Positions 26,201 to 38,249 of a DNA stretch of 64,000 nucleotides are shown here, in pieces; the stretch's first letter is position 1, and every line of letters starts with the position of its first letter. The translations under genes and the position numbers were made by a program. Under the pieces are notes generated by a model. That model was given only the letters and a program-made list of their open reading frames with translations. It had not been told where the DNA came from and ran no database searches. Source of the DNA: Odontesthes bonariensis (Eukaryota > Chordata > Actinopteri > Atheriniformes > Atherinopsidae); assembly GCF_027942865.1 (NCBI RefSeq), contig NC_134510.1, positions 26,033,209 through 26,097,208 of the forward strand, written 5' to 3'.

Positions 26201-27600
26201 CGGGTCTTATTGCAGGCAGTGTTGGGCTTTAGAAAGCTCAATCAGCTGTTCTCAAATTCAAACGTCTCTCCTGCTGGTGTAGGAACATGACAGACTGGAC
26301 CAAGTCCATGAGATTTATTTAATCATATTATATTTATTTTTTAAAATCAGTGTTTTCACAGAAAGAAAAACTCATTAGAAAATCTCAAGAAGATAGAGAC
26401 ACAAAGTGAGATACTGCCACAGGCTGGCACTAGTGTGGTGTCACTCTGGAACAGTCGCACTAGAATTAAATGAACTCATCAATGACCTGTGTTCACATTT
26501 TGGTGTAGCAAACTGTAGTTTTCTTAGGGCTACATGTTGGATTAGAAGACAGATTAATCTGTTTGAGTATGTATATCAAACTCTTAGGCCTAACAGTTAT
26601 TCCCCAGAAATGTCCAACAAACTGGAAAGCAGCCACCGTTGATAATAACGGTGAAAATTAAATTATGATATAAATCCCTTCAGGCCCACTAAGTGCCTTT
26701 TTTTCCTGGAAAATTTGCAAAATTCCCGAATGAGATTTAGGTGGCTATGAAGATTATAATAAATGAAGAATTAGTGGGGCACCCCGTTTGTTTACCACCC
26801 ACTGAGCCGGTCTCATGATTTCTGCATGACCAGGCTTTGCATCTGACCTCTGGGCACACTGCCTTTGTTCTCGCACCCCTGGTAGGCGGCGGTCGGGCCA
26901 GCAGCATTTGCACAGAGGCTCCTTTCACCGGCAACATTTATTCATTCATCTGTGCTACGTACACTCGCGCCAGCACGTACCCATATTTCTCACAGCTGAG
27001 CGGAAACTCATCTGCGCTGCTGCTCCAGATATTACCACACCAGTGTGATTGAGTGACTCTCAACTGGCTGGGAAATATCACTCGCTGAGACGCTCTCATC
27101 TGAATATGAGTAAGAGGCATCAACGTGCTGGTGAGCGTGTACAACTTTCTATAAAAAATACCCAGATAAGAAGGACGTAACTTCTGTCAGAACGAACAGA
27201 TCCGGACAAGATTGTTTTACTGGATAAGGCTGAAACATTACATCACGGTAAAGAAACTTTTATTTCAGTCATTTGATTAATGTTTCCGGTCTTTGTAAAA
27301 ACAATAGTATGTTAATTCAAGGGTCCACAATATAATCTGAAATGTTGTAGTGATGTTATTAAAGTTGAAACAGTCTAATCTGCCCCAAAAGTAAATTCCT
27401 CTGTCTGCACAGCATCACCTGCTGCACCACCGCACTATGCCGGTCAGCTCATGATTTTCTCTGCAGCCCATTGAGATGATACTTTTTTCTAATGATTTTG
27501 CTATTGTTATTTTATTCTTATAGAAAAAGTGAAGCAAAGAAATCTAGTTTAAAGTGTTGAAATACGTCACTTTTCATAATTTCATCATTTTGGAGAGCAG
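20220..27600. other. Spacer between cox6b1 and slc2a3
   Basis: A 7.4 kb AT-rich interval with no recognised protein gene. A homopolymer A-run lies at about 20940-20957. A pair of plausible splice sites on the minus strand near 21559-21720 is described under findings. All other open frames are short and have no coding character I could support. Confidence 0.5.
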
Positions 27601-27633
27601 AAGAGGAGGGGGAACAAGGAAGGGAGGGGTTTT

Positions 27634-27641
27634 CTATAAAT
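27634..27641 (+). promoter_or_regulatory. Candidate TATA box of slc2a3
   Basis: CTATAAAT lies just after a G-rich stretch (27605-27630) and about 350 nt before the first coding exon. It would place a transcription start near 27665 and a short untranslated exon ending near 27738 (CATTCG before GTTAGT). The motif is visible. The promoter assignment is inferred. Confidence 0.4.
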
Positions 27642-27995
27642 TTGGGCTTGGTTTTGACTGACTGATGTTGGCTTGTGCTGAAAACCATATGTGCTGTCTT
27701 TTGCCACAGAGAGCTCTAAACATCTGAGTCCATTCGGTTAGTCAATTTTAGTGGTGGTAATAGTTTCCTTTTTTAAACCTAAAATATGATCTTAACCTCC
27801 GGGAAATGTTTTGCTGTTTGAAAATGCTTTGAAAATTTGTAGTAATGAATGGTATCTGCATGGTCCTTGTGTTTACTGATTTTCAGATACTCCTGCTCAC
27901 TGTTTGCACAGAAGTGTGTTCCTAAGACTTTACAGACAAGGCTGACAAGCTTCAGTTTGACTTCAATTGTCTTCTTCTAAGCAGCAAGGATCAAG

Positions 27996-30900
27996 ATGCA
28001 GCCGTTGGAGGACAACAAGGTAAATGCTTTAGCAAAGACTATTCCTGTCAGTTTGATTCTGATCAATTTGAAACCTATTTCCACTTCTCAACACTCGGCC
28101 ACTTTGGTTTTACTGAAGTAAGTGCCGTTCAAAGAAGAGTTCAAAGAACTGTGAAACATATCTCATATATCTAGTTTTTGTATTCTGTATTTTTCCACTC
28201 TGGTAAGGGCAGGAGCTCCGGATGGGAGCTAAGCACTTCAGGACATGACTAAGAGAGTAAGATTGGGAGACAGGGCCGTTGGGTGGCAAGTTTGAACTTG
28301 TATGTTTTTTAGTTTCCTCCTTTTATTGCATGTTTCATTGAGAGATGGGATGGGGGAAGAGACACTGGGCAAAAAGGACGCATGGACTGACAGTTATAAA
28401 AGCAGACGATTGCTGCATGCTCATAGTGATAATATGCAAAACAAGACAGCCTGCATTATAGTTCAGAGTAAACTGTATATTTGAATACAAATGCATGAAA
28501 TGAACTGTTTGCCTACTCTGTGTGACCATGCACCTTCGCAAACATTTGCTGTGGTTTGTCTTTTGTAAGAAGTCACTAGCAGTTACCTCATTTGCTTGGC
28601 TGTTACTTAAGATTCTTACTGCATCTGACACATGGAAATTAACTGAAAGATTACATGAATGTGGAAGTTAATGGTGAACAAAATCAGGCCCAGTGTAACT
28701 GCATGTGTTTCTAAATAATTGAATAATTTTACTACTTAGTTCTTCAGTGGGAGATGAGAGATACAACCACTAAAAGATGGAGCCAGAACATCATGTTTCC
28801 CCTTAACAAAGGCTTAATCATCCAAGCAGCATTGCCTGTGTGCCAGATTTGAGATACTGTCACTTGTGCTTCACATCACTGAAACACCATAGAACTCAAT
28901 TTGTTTTAGGCCGGTTTATTCCTCTGAGAAACACAGTGTAGCGTTATAATCAGTTGTGACTGTTTTGAAGTATTCACCGTCATTATCCAGCATCATTATT
29001 TCAAATAATTCATAACTTCCTCCTGCTTGCTGTTTCATTCTGAGCAACATGGTGCCTTAACAATAGCTAATAGGAATCATATATTAGCAGCACAGACCTT
29101 ATCCACTGACAGCCTGTTACTGTACCATTGCTGTTGTTCGTAGTGAAGACCACTGGGTTCTCTGATGGAATAGAAAGGAACAGACAGTTTGTTTCAAGGG
29201 AGTCTCTGGGCTGCACTTTTGTTCCTAATTCCATTAGAAACAAACAGCCTCAAAGACTTTCATGATATTTGAGCAATGATTTACTTTATCTGTGCAGATA
29301 ATGATATCATGGTGACATCAGGTACTGTGAGGCAGAACAGAGCTCATTGTGCTTGTTCTGATAGGGTTTGTTCTTGAATTTTTTTACTTGAGCGTGATTG
29401 AAAGAAACTGTACAAAACAGTTCGTATATTGAGTGATATTGATGCACTTCGTGTCGAATCAGCAGCTGTATAAAAATGCAATGATTAAACAGGATGATTA
29501 CAACATAATTCCTTTGATTAAATAGTCTACCTCCACATGAACAATTGACTCTGCCCATTGTTCTCTAGTTCTTTGAGATATAACTTGTGAATGTTAAAGA
29601 CATGCTGTTATTAGTCAAGTCAAACTGAAACTTGTATGTGGGATTTCCATTTTTGGCAAGTTGCCACCACATAGCATGTCTGCGGCCCCAACTTCATTAA
29701 AATCAGTGTCAGTTCTGCTTGGCTGGAGAATTAAAATTTCACTCCCCAGAAAACCCTGCCGTGTTACTGATTATTGTCTAGTGTATTAGCTTGTTATTAT
29801 GAGCTAAACCCATTTTAATTCTTAAACCAGTAGGAGAAAACATTCACAATAGGTCTTATTTTCTCAGGGTGTCTTTAGCCACTTATCTGAAAAATACCTC
29901 AGAGCAACAAACCATGTAGCTTTTGCAGTGTGGCAACACCTGCTTCCAAAGCAGCGCTACAAGCCTGAAAACAACGAGTGAGAGCAGTTGTAGAAAGGCT
30001 CATTGTGTGTACTTACCAGTGTCACTGTGAACAACCAGAGCTTTGTGTTGCCAGGAACAGACCACAGCCATCATTCAAACTAAGGGAGTGATTGTGCATG
30101 AACTACACCTTCTTATTGCATTATTATGCCATAACGCCGTCTTTTTTCTGTCATCAGCCCAAGAAGAAGGTGACCCCTTACCTCCTCTACTGCGTTGCAA
30201 CAGCAGTCATCGGCTCACTACAGTTTGGCTACAACACTGGTGTCATCAATGCACCCGAGCAGGTGTGTGTGTGTGATTAATCTGTTATGTGTGTACATCT
30301 GGATGACTCATGGACATTAAAAGTTTCCATGTTTTACAGCAGCAGCTTTAGCATTAAAAGGAGGGGGAATAGCTCCCACATCAATGATAGACACACGCTT
30401 CTCATTTTCTGATATCAATGACAGTCAAAGACACTTATGTAAATAGTATGTGCATTTTTGTGTTGTTAGTGTCTGTTAAGTTATGGTGCCAGACGTGATG
30501 TGCCAGCTCCCATTAGTCAGCACAACATGGTGTTACGGTGTGTTACAGCAATGCTGAAATCTCTACTGCCCTCATGTGGAGGTGTTTAAAACTTCCCCTG
30601 AAGAATCTCTGAAACCTTGTCGTCTTTTATATTTTCTTTAAAGTAACCACCTCTAACTATATCTTTCTCTTTTCATTTTTATTTTTATTTGCTAGAAACT
30701 ACGGGATTTTTTCCAGAATGTGTCCATGGAGCGATACGGGGAGCCTTTTACCCCAGGAGCAAACACCATGGTGTGGAGCTTTGCTGTGGCCATCTTTAGT
30801 GTAGGAGGCATGGCCGGGTCCTTCTCTGTTGGAACTATGGTCAACACATTTGGCAGGTGAGAACATAGGGAGTAACAACGGTGGTTCTATGATAAGTATA

Positions 30901-33900
30901 AACTGTGATGAAAGGATCCTCAGATGGGAGGATTTGCAACTTTTCAGTGTCAGATATGTTTCATATGTTTGGTTTGGACTGACATTTAGAAAAAACACAT
31001 GATTCCTGTTTGTCACATTGGAGTGTGGGCAAACGTTGATGGTGTCAGATTTATCAAACCTGTAGTTTTTTGCTGCCTTGAGTTACTGAAGTACATTATT
31101 CCGACATGCTTTCACTGGGATCGCAATTTTACTCTCGCTAACTTTGTTCCTCTTGTGTTTCTTTTTGTCTCTCATCACCAGGCGAAAGTCCATGATGCTT
31201 GCTAATATCCTGGCTGTAGTGGGCGGTAGTCTGATGGGACTGTCGTCTCTGAGTCATTCTTTTGAGTTGGTCATCATCGGCAGATTGATCATCGGTGTGT
31301 TCTGCGGTATGTGCACAGGTCTGACACCCATGTATGTGGGCGAGATCTCCCCCACTGCTGTCCGAGGAGCCTTCGGCACACTGCACCAGCTGGGTGTTGT
31401 TATTGGCATCCTTGTGGCACAGGTACACAGATTTGTTTTTGTCTGTTTTTTTCCCGTGAACCATACTTCACACACCAAACTTTTTTTGCTAGTTTTCCCT
31501 GATCAGGATAGTTTTGGATTCAGTTTTTTTTAATTCTTGTAAATCTGTTTAGCTGGAGACAATAAGAATAAACAACATTATGGGACTTTTCCACCAAAGA
31601 CATTCAAACTTAATCTTTCTATCTTATCGAGTTTGCAAGAGAAGTTGAAAATCATTATTTATTCAGATTTTACATGTAACAGAGATGAATTGACTGATAT
31701 AAGTCTGTTTCGTGCATCTCATTTGTTGTTGTCCTGCGTTTAGATCTTCGGTCTGGAGTCTCTGCTGGGCTCAGATTATCTGTGGCCTCTGCTCCTCGCC
31801 CTCACTATCCTGCCTGCTATTCTGCAGACCATCATGCTGCCTTTCTGCCCTGAAAGCCCCCGCTACCTTCTCATTGTCCTCAACCAGGAGGAGGAGGCCA
31901 GAAAAGGTCCATTTTAAGACAGCGTGCACACTTCCAACACAACATCAGATTTTTTAACTAAACTGAATTTAGAATGACTAATGTATTTTTAATGAGGTCC
32001 TTTAACTTATAAAAATGGTACAGTGTCATTGGATGTTCCAGGATCCTCTGAGCCACTCTTTACATTATATTTACACGATTATCCACTCAGCTTGTCTGTA
32101 TTCATCCTCGCCTTCTTCTTCTTGCAGCACTGGAGCGCCTGCGTGGCGTTGAAGACGTGAGCGATGATATTCAGGAGATGAAGGAGGAAGGGATAAAGAT
32201 GGCCTTGGAAAAGAAAGTGACCGTCCTCGAACTCTTCCGCTCCCCAAACTATCGTCAGCCGATCATTATCGCTATCATCCTGCAGCTTTCTCAGCAGCTG
32301 TCTGGCATTAACGCTGTGAGTAAACATTGTATCCCAATTAGTCCAAATGGATCAAGAGAGTAATCTTTAAACTTTAAGAGGAACACTTACTTCACTGATA
32401 GAAATGATTTCTGACAAGCGCATGAAATGAGACGCTTCATGGCTCCAGGCAATGTAAGATTGAGTGCAATACCCCCAAGAGACATAGAGAAGCAAAGGGC
32501 ATTTAATAGATATTTTGTTAATAAGGTCATGTAACCAGGTTGACGAAATTCATTAGCAGTTCCTGTGTTGGACATGACAGTCAAAGCAAAGCACTTGCAG
32601 CCTGCAGCCAGAGGCTGCTACATCAGTTAAGCTTCAACAAGCATGTTAACCTTCATGACTGATGTCACTTACCAGCAAACTGCTAACGTTATGCAGTTTC
32701 AATAACTGTCTCCTGTTAAACTACTCCAAAAGCTAAATATTTTCCTTTAAACAATGGACCAAGTACCATTATGTAATAGGAAATTAAATCGGAGAGAATA
32801 ATCACTCTGGTCCTGACTCTCTCTCCAGAGCCGTGGAGCATTTTATTCTTCACTCTCACGACTAATGAGCCTTATTTTCAGCAGCAAGCAGAGAAAAGGG
32901 TTGAATAAACCCATTGTGTGACCAGCTCCAGAACATAATGGAGCATTAAGTCTTTACAGAAATGAGATTAAGTCAGAAGCCAATGTAAACCAGAAATGAA
33001 GAAAAAAAAACAAGAGTTGGGCTGTTGGACTTAAACAAGTCTTTTAAAGTTTGTGAAACTTTGAGAATTTTCTGTATTTTTGTATGAATGTGACCAAAAC
33101 ATCATCAGATTTCACATAATTGTAAGAAACATTGCTAAAAAGAAACACATCCAAAAACTGAAAACTAAAATACTGTATTTCATTCACAAAAGAACATCAT
33201 CCATTATATACAATATTACATCTGTGTAGGTGGCAAAAGTATGTGAACCTTTCAATATCTGGTGTGACTCCCCATTGTGCACAAAATAACGGCAGCTAAA
33301 TTCTTTGAGGTCTGACTTGTGATGTAAACCTCACATTGCCCCCATTTGTTCCATATTTGCATGATTTGATAAGTTGCATTTGATAAAAGTGTCAGATAAT
33401 TGTGTCAGATAAATGTGTATGCTTATGGTAATTTTCCTCACCAGATGTTCTGACACTTTCCTTAAGAATTTTCAAGTATGGTTTAATTGTATTTATCTGT
33501 CAGTTATGGTAATTTGTGCTGACCAAGATGCAGCAGAAACGGCCCAAACCATCATATTACCACCACCATGTTTTACAAATGGGAAAAGGTGTCTGTGCTG
33601 GAATGTTGTGTCGTTCTTTTTATAGACAAAATCCTCCTATTTTGACGTAATTTGTCCACAAACAAATTTCCAATAACTTTGTGTTTCAATGCATCTTTTA
33701 ATGACAACTTATTGACTTAAACATCTGTTCACATATATGTTCTGCTCACACATGTCCAGCATTGATTCATTTTTCACACATAGATAAATAACCGAGTTCA
33801 ATATTTTTTTAGGTTCTCTTTATCGAAATTTAGTAATAGTGTGATATTTTCTATCACATTTATGCAGACATATTACGATTCCAATGAATTCATAAACTGT

Positions 33901-35029
33901 GAGTTTGACATGTTACTCTTGGTGTAAATCAACAGCTGTTTTTCTAAATAATATACATCAACATAAGCTATTAGAATCAGTTAGTTCTGATTTTAAATCT
34001 TGCCAATCTGCCCCTTTGTGCGATTGTGTTGTTTTAAATGCCGAACATTTTTTATCAGCTGAAATCAGCAACAATAAAATAATTTAATTTGGCTTCCATT
34101 TCAGGTCTTTTACTACTCCACTGGCATATTTAAAACTGCCGGCGTAACTCAACCCATCTACGCCACCATAGGAGCTGGAGTCGTCAACACTGTGTTCACC
34201 GTCGTCTCTGTAAGTGTCTGCATGGAAGATATTTGAATCCAGTGCCTGTCTTCTGTTTGTTGATTGTTAATGAAGGATTTTTACTCTCTGGACACCAGCT
34301 GTTCCTGGTAGAGCGGGCAGGACGAAGGACGTTGCACCTCATTGGACTGGCTGGAATGGCCGTCAGTGCCCTCCTCATGACCATCTCCCTGTCTTTAGTG
34401 GTGAGTGGACATTTCTGTGTTCGTGAGCTTGGTGTTGCAAAATTCGATCTTCATCTGAATCTCTCTGAATTTTTTCTCCGAGCAGAAGATCAACGAGTCT
34501 CTAAGTTATCTGGCAATTGTGGCTGTGTTCGGCTTTGTTGCCAGTTTTGAGATGGGTCCCGGGCCCATCCCCTGGTTCATCGTGGCTGAGCTCTTTTCTC
34601 AGGGGCCTCGACCTGCTGCCATGGCTGTTGCTGGTTGCTCCAACTGGACTGCTAACTTCCTGGTGGGGCTGGGATTCCCTAAACTGGAGGTATTTCTTAT
34701 CCCCACAGTAATATTATGTCAACGTTATACGACTTGCAGTTTTTCTCACAACAAAATGATCTTTCGCCCTCTCTCAGGAGCTTTGTGGCCCTTACGTTTT
34801 CCTCATCTTCATGATCCTTCTCATCCTGTTCTTCATCTTCACCTACCTGCGAGTCCCCGAGACAAAAGGGCGGACCTTTGACGACATTGCACAGGGATTC
34901 GCTGCCAAACCCACCCACTCACCTGTGCCCAATGCGGTGGTCGCCGGGCTGCCAGAGAATAAAGAACCTGCACCTTTGTCTCCCACAGAAAAGGTTCCCA
35001 TGGTTGATCTTCCCTCAGAGAGACAATGA
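27996..35029 (+). CDS. slc2a3: Class I facilitative glucose transporter, GLUT3-like, complete spliced CDS
   Basis: Ten coding exons: 27996-28019, 30158-30262, 30696-30856, 31182-31422, 31744-31906, 32128-32315, 34105-34209, 34299-34400, 34486-34689, 34778-35029. The total is 1545 nt, or 514 aa (human GLUT3 496). It has the 12-helix major-facilitator plan. Sugar-transporter signatures are visible: [12 protein letters not shown] in helix 1, GRRK 96-99, PESPR 213-217, [12 protein letters not shown] from 287 with the QLS motif of the class I glucose carriers, ERAGRR 334-339, GPGPIPWF 387-394 and PETKGR 458-463. N51 (NVS) in the first outer loop is the usual N-glycosylation site. Such proteins carry glucose down its gradient across the plasma membrane. 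The long tail ending VDLPSERQ differs from mammalian GLUT1, 3 and 4. SLC2A3 fits best by memory of fish GLUT3 sequences; SLC2A1 is the main alternative. The first coding exon is only 8 codons and intron 1 is 2.1 kb. Confidence 0.88.
33040..33700 (-). mobile_element. Tc1-like transposon relic in slc2a3 intron 6
   Basis: The minus strand near 33540-33580 encodes a decayed but recognisable Tc1 transposase motif (KHGGG followed by MMVW). The stretch around 33229 carries GGTGGCAAAAGTATGTGAAC, typical of the terminal part of this fish transposon family. The coding part is broken by stops and deletions. It lies in the 1.8 kb intron 32316-34104; edges are approximate. It shares its family with the relic at 42950-43650, which has the opposite orientation. 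Confidence 0.65.
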
Positions 35030-36770
35030 ATATCCACAGAGAAGAGAGGGAAAATAGACAAACACGTTCAGTTGTACGAGTAATATAACATAACTTACAA
35101 ATAATGGAGAACAGCAGGAAGAAGCTATCGATGTGTACTAATACAGAGAAAAGGTTGTAGTGTGTTTACATGAAAATTCAAGCATGCCTTTTTAAAAATG
35201 AAAGAGTTTTTGAAGATTCCCTTGTTAGAATTACTTTAATAATTGACTGAATTCCCTGTAATTATTGCGAAACTTAATCCTACTACCAGTGCTTAATGTT
35301 TAGGGATATTCTCACTGCTGGCTCCATCTATTGAGCCACATAAGAGGATCAACATATATTCAAGTTTTCAGCTGCCCTCAGTGTCAGCAGGTTGCAGGCT
35401 TTAAGGGTTTTTTGTATTGAGGTCAAACTTGAAAAGCCGGTTTTGGAGCCTGGTAGTTTGACCCAAAAAGAGGTTGACTTGCTATCCAGTGGGCCTGTGT
35501 AAAATGCCTCTCAGCCAGGGGGAGGGAACCATTTAGTCTTAAATTGTCAGAAAAAAACTAGAGGGGGTGCTGCAGCGGTCCCTCTCCCCTTCAGGAAAAT
35601 TTAAAAAAGCACTGATTTTAGACAGAGAATAAATATTTTTAAGCACATCAAAGACAAAGACGTCTTCTCAACCTGTCACACAGCATCTCCCGACAACAGA
35701 AGATGTCTGTATTTATTTGTTGTTTGAATTCAGCCGTGTTTGTGCTGACGAAGAAGCAGAGAGAGGACAGTTCTGCAAAGTGCGTGCATTAAATATACCG
35801 TTAGTGGGAGGATAAGAGAGATGTCGCCTGGCACTGCCAAGTCTGAACAAAGCCCCTTTAAAGGCTTTCTCCTATTTTAAAAACACAAGCTTAAGCTTTA
35901 CCACTTCAGTTTCAGGATTTTCACTGCAGAGAACAACTTGAATGACAGAAAAAAAGCTTGTCTTAATGCAGTTATTTACAGCATGCAGGAAGAGATTCAA
36001 AAACTCAGGTGGGTAAATGTGTAAATGTTTGTGTTTTCTAATTATTGCCAAGAAAGCACATATCTATCACCATACTTGAAATTCTTTCAGCATCTCTAAC
36101 TGTGGGAACAGAAACTACTCGAAAGTGTCTTACAATCTATGTTTTCAAGTGTTTGCCAGTACGAAATTAAATGTTCTCATTTGAGGCTTGTATAGAAACA
36201 TGTTCATGTCTGCTGATAACTGAATGCACATCTCACTCAAAGCAAGATATTAGCCACATGAGATAGAGGTGTTAGATAATAACAGTAATTGAATTTTATT
36301 TATTTCAGTGGTTAACGCACAACAAAAATGTATTTGTTTCTAAATGTCTGAAATTATATGTATATATTGCAGAATCCCGAGTTACTGCATAGTGATCAGC
36401 TGTTGTGGCACATTTTAATGGGCTTGGAAATGTTGTGTCAATGTTTGTACTCTTGCATCTTCTTCTGGATGCGTACTCGCTTGATAAGGAAGCACTTTTC
36501 TCCTATGAGCTTAGCAGTTTGCACTTTGGCAGTCTGACTACTTTCTAACGATTGCTTATATTGTGTGTGTGGCCCTCTTATCATGTAAATACACTGGAGG
36601 TGTGTGTCTTTACGTTGCTGTAAATTCTGTTTTTTCTTTTTCTTTTTTGGCACTCTGCATTCTCGCTATGGTGATTGCAATGAAGTTGCATTGTAATTCT
36701 CCCTTTTCAGATGTATATATTAGTCTTTTAAAGTTGTTTTGTGTAAATAAACAGAAATAATAACTCAGTC
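35030..36770 (+). other. slc2a3 3' UTR with AATAAA at 36746-36751
   Basis: About 1.7 kb after the stop codon contains no coding exon and ends in a GT/T-rich stretch with AATAAA at 36746-36751, the first strong plus-strand signal that also has a T-rich upstream region. This suggests a single long terminal exon. The boundary is inferred from the motif alone. Confidence 0.5.
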
Positions 36771-37345
36771 AGATGAGAGTTGACCTTTACTGAAAGTTTT
36801 CACGCTTTAAGGGAAATCGTGAGTGTGATTAGGACTTTTTTATTCTGCCCATAATCTCGTTTGATGAAGCTGTTAGCTGTCATGAATGTTTAATGCATCT
36901 GCTGCTCTGTAAAAGTATAAGAGGTTTGTGTTGTATGTGCCCTGTGGTTACGCCCATTTCCTCCTCTGCAGTGTGGCAAAACCTCAGTTAGCTGTGCAAT
37001 AATAGATCTAACTGCCACTCTAACACACTAAAACGAAACCACATGTTCAAAACTGCTTTTGAGTTGAGTTTTCCTGCTGCTACGAAGCAGTTGGTTTTAA
37101 AAAAATAAATTCATGGTTGTGTTTTTTAAGGTTACACTACTTCAATATATACTATATGGGTCTTGTAAGTGGATCCTTTTGGTACTTTACAGTTGGGGAA
37201 ATTGAAACCTGTGGACCAACTACATTACCGACCTTACCCCTCACAGAAAACAAAGAAATATTCGTATTTTAGAGGCTGAAGTGACTGCATTTCTGTTACC
37301 TTTACTATTTAAGGATTAACTCTGGTTTTAACTTCAAATTAAATT

Positions 37346-38060
37346 GGGGGCAGCCCTGGCTCTGGAGACTGAGTAGCTGCCCTCCAACTAGAAGGTCAGT
37401 AGTTTGATCCCCGGCATTTCCACATATCGAGAAACCCTGAACAAGACACTGCTTTGCCCCTAATTGTCAGGGTTGGGTGGATTGAGGGTGAAGGGGAAGG
37501 TAGGACACGGATGCGGACTTCAAAGCAAAACAGGGTTTATTAAGCAAAAACTAAAAACTGAAGGCGCGGCTAAAGCTGGATTCAGAAAACCTAAACTGTG
37601 AAAAAATAAAGACTAAACATGGCATGGATAAATAAATTACTTGAAAAACGACGTGGAACGTGGAACTAAGGGGAATCAACACGGGTAGGTCAGGTAGGAA
37701 TGGCAACATGACAAACAAAGATCTGGCAAGCTGCAGGGGCGACTGGAAACTAAATAAGGAGTGAGAGTGATTGGAGAGTGAGTGCAGCTGAGGGAAAAAA
37801 CACAGGTGAAGTGAGTGAAACTAATGAACTGAGTGCAGGGAAACTGAGGCATGGCTAAAGAAAAACTAAACATGGACTGAAAATCAAAACCTGGACCTAA
37901 AACATGAATACAAAAACGCAACTAAAACATGAAACTAAAAATGTGAGTCCCATGGCGTGACACTAATATGCTCATCAATATGTTATTGTGGAGAAGAAAA
38001 GGCTGTATATTGTATGTACAGCACATTTATATATTATATGAAATACAAGTCATTTTATTA
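37346..38060 (+). mobile_element. tRNA-derived SINE, split by a later insertion
   Basis: 37346-37464 begins GGGGGCAGCCCTGGCTCTGG and contains a B-box-like GTTTGATCCCC, then AACAAGACACTG..CCCCTAAT, the usual course of a common fish tRNA-derived SINE. The text resumes after the solo LTR at 37963 with CTAATATGCTCATCAATATG and runs through GTATGTACAGCAC to an AT-rich tail near 38060. The SINE was therefore present before the LTR element landed in it. Confidence 0.7.
37465..37962 (-). mobile_element. Solo LTR with 5-bp target duplication
   Basis: The 498-bp element starts TGTCAGGGTTGG and ends GGCGTGACA, so it has TG..CA ends on either strand. It is flanked by the identical 5-mer CTAAT at 37460-37464 and 37963-37967. 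Read on the minus strand it has LTR order: TGTCACGCC start, a TATTTAG core-promoter-like stretch near 37755, AATAAA near 37530, and an end at CCTGACA. No internal retroviral or gag-pol region and no second LTR are present, as expected after LTR-LTR recombination. A Gypsy-type origin is likely but not proved. Confidence 0.7.
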
Positions 38061-38112
38061 GATGAAGCTAAATCGCAAAATACAAAAGAATGTTTTGCAT
38101 TTTCATATATTT

Positions 38113-38245
38113 TAAAATCCATCCATCCATTTTCTGTACCGCTGAATCCGTCGGTCGGGTCGCGGGGGGCTGGAGCCTATCCCAGTGGTCAATGGGCGAG
38201 AGGCGGGGTACACCCTGGACAGGCCGCCAGTCCATCACAGATATT
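38113..38245 (+). repeat. Short dispersed teleost repeat (CCATCCATCCATTTTCTGTACC type)
   Basis: The stretch begins with ATCCATCCATCCATTTTCTG and continues with GGGTCGCGGGGGGCTGGAGCC, GGGCGAGAGGCGGGGTACA and CCCTGGACAGGCCGCCAGTC. This is a very common dispersed repeat text in fish genomes, thought to derive from a retroposon 3' end. It is far more GC-rich than the AT-rich DNA around it, and the ends sit in TATTTTAAAATC-like repeats on both sides (about 38107-38118 and 38240-38252), which may be a target duplication. Confidence 0.65.
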
Positions 38246-38249
38246 TTAA

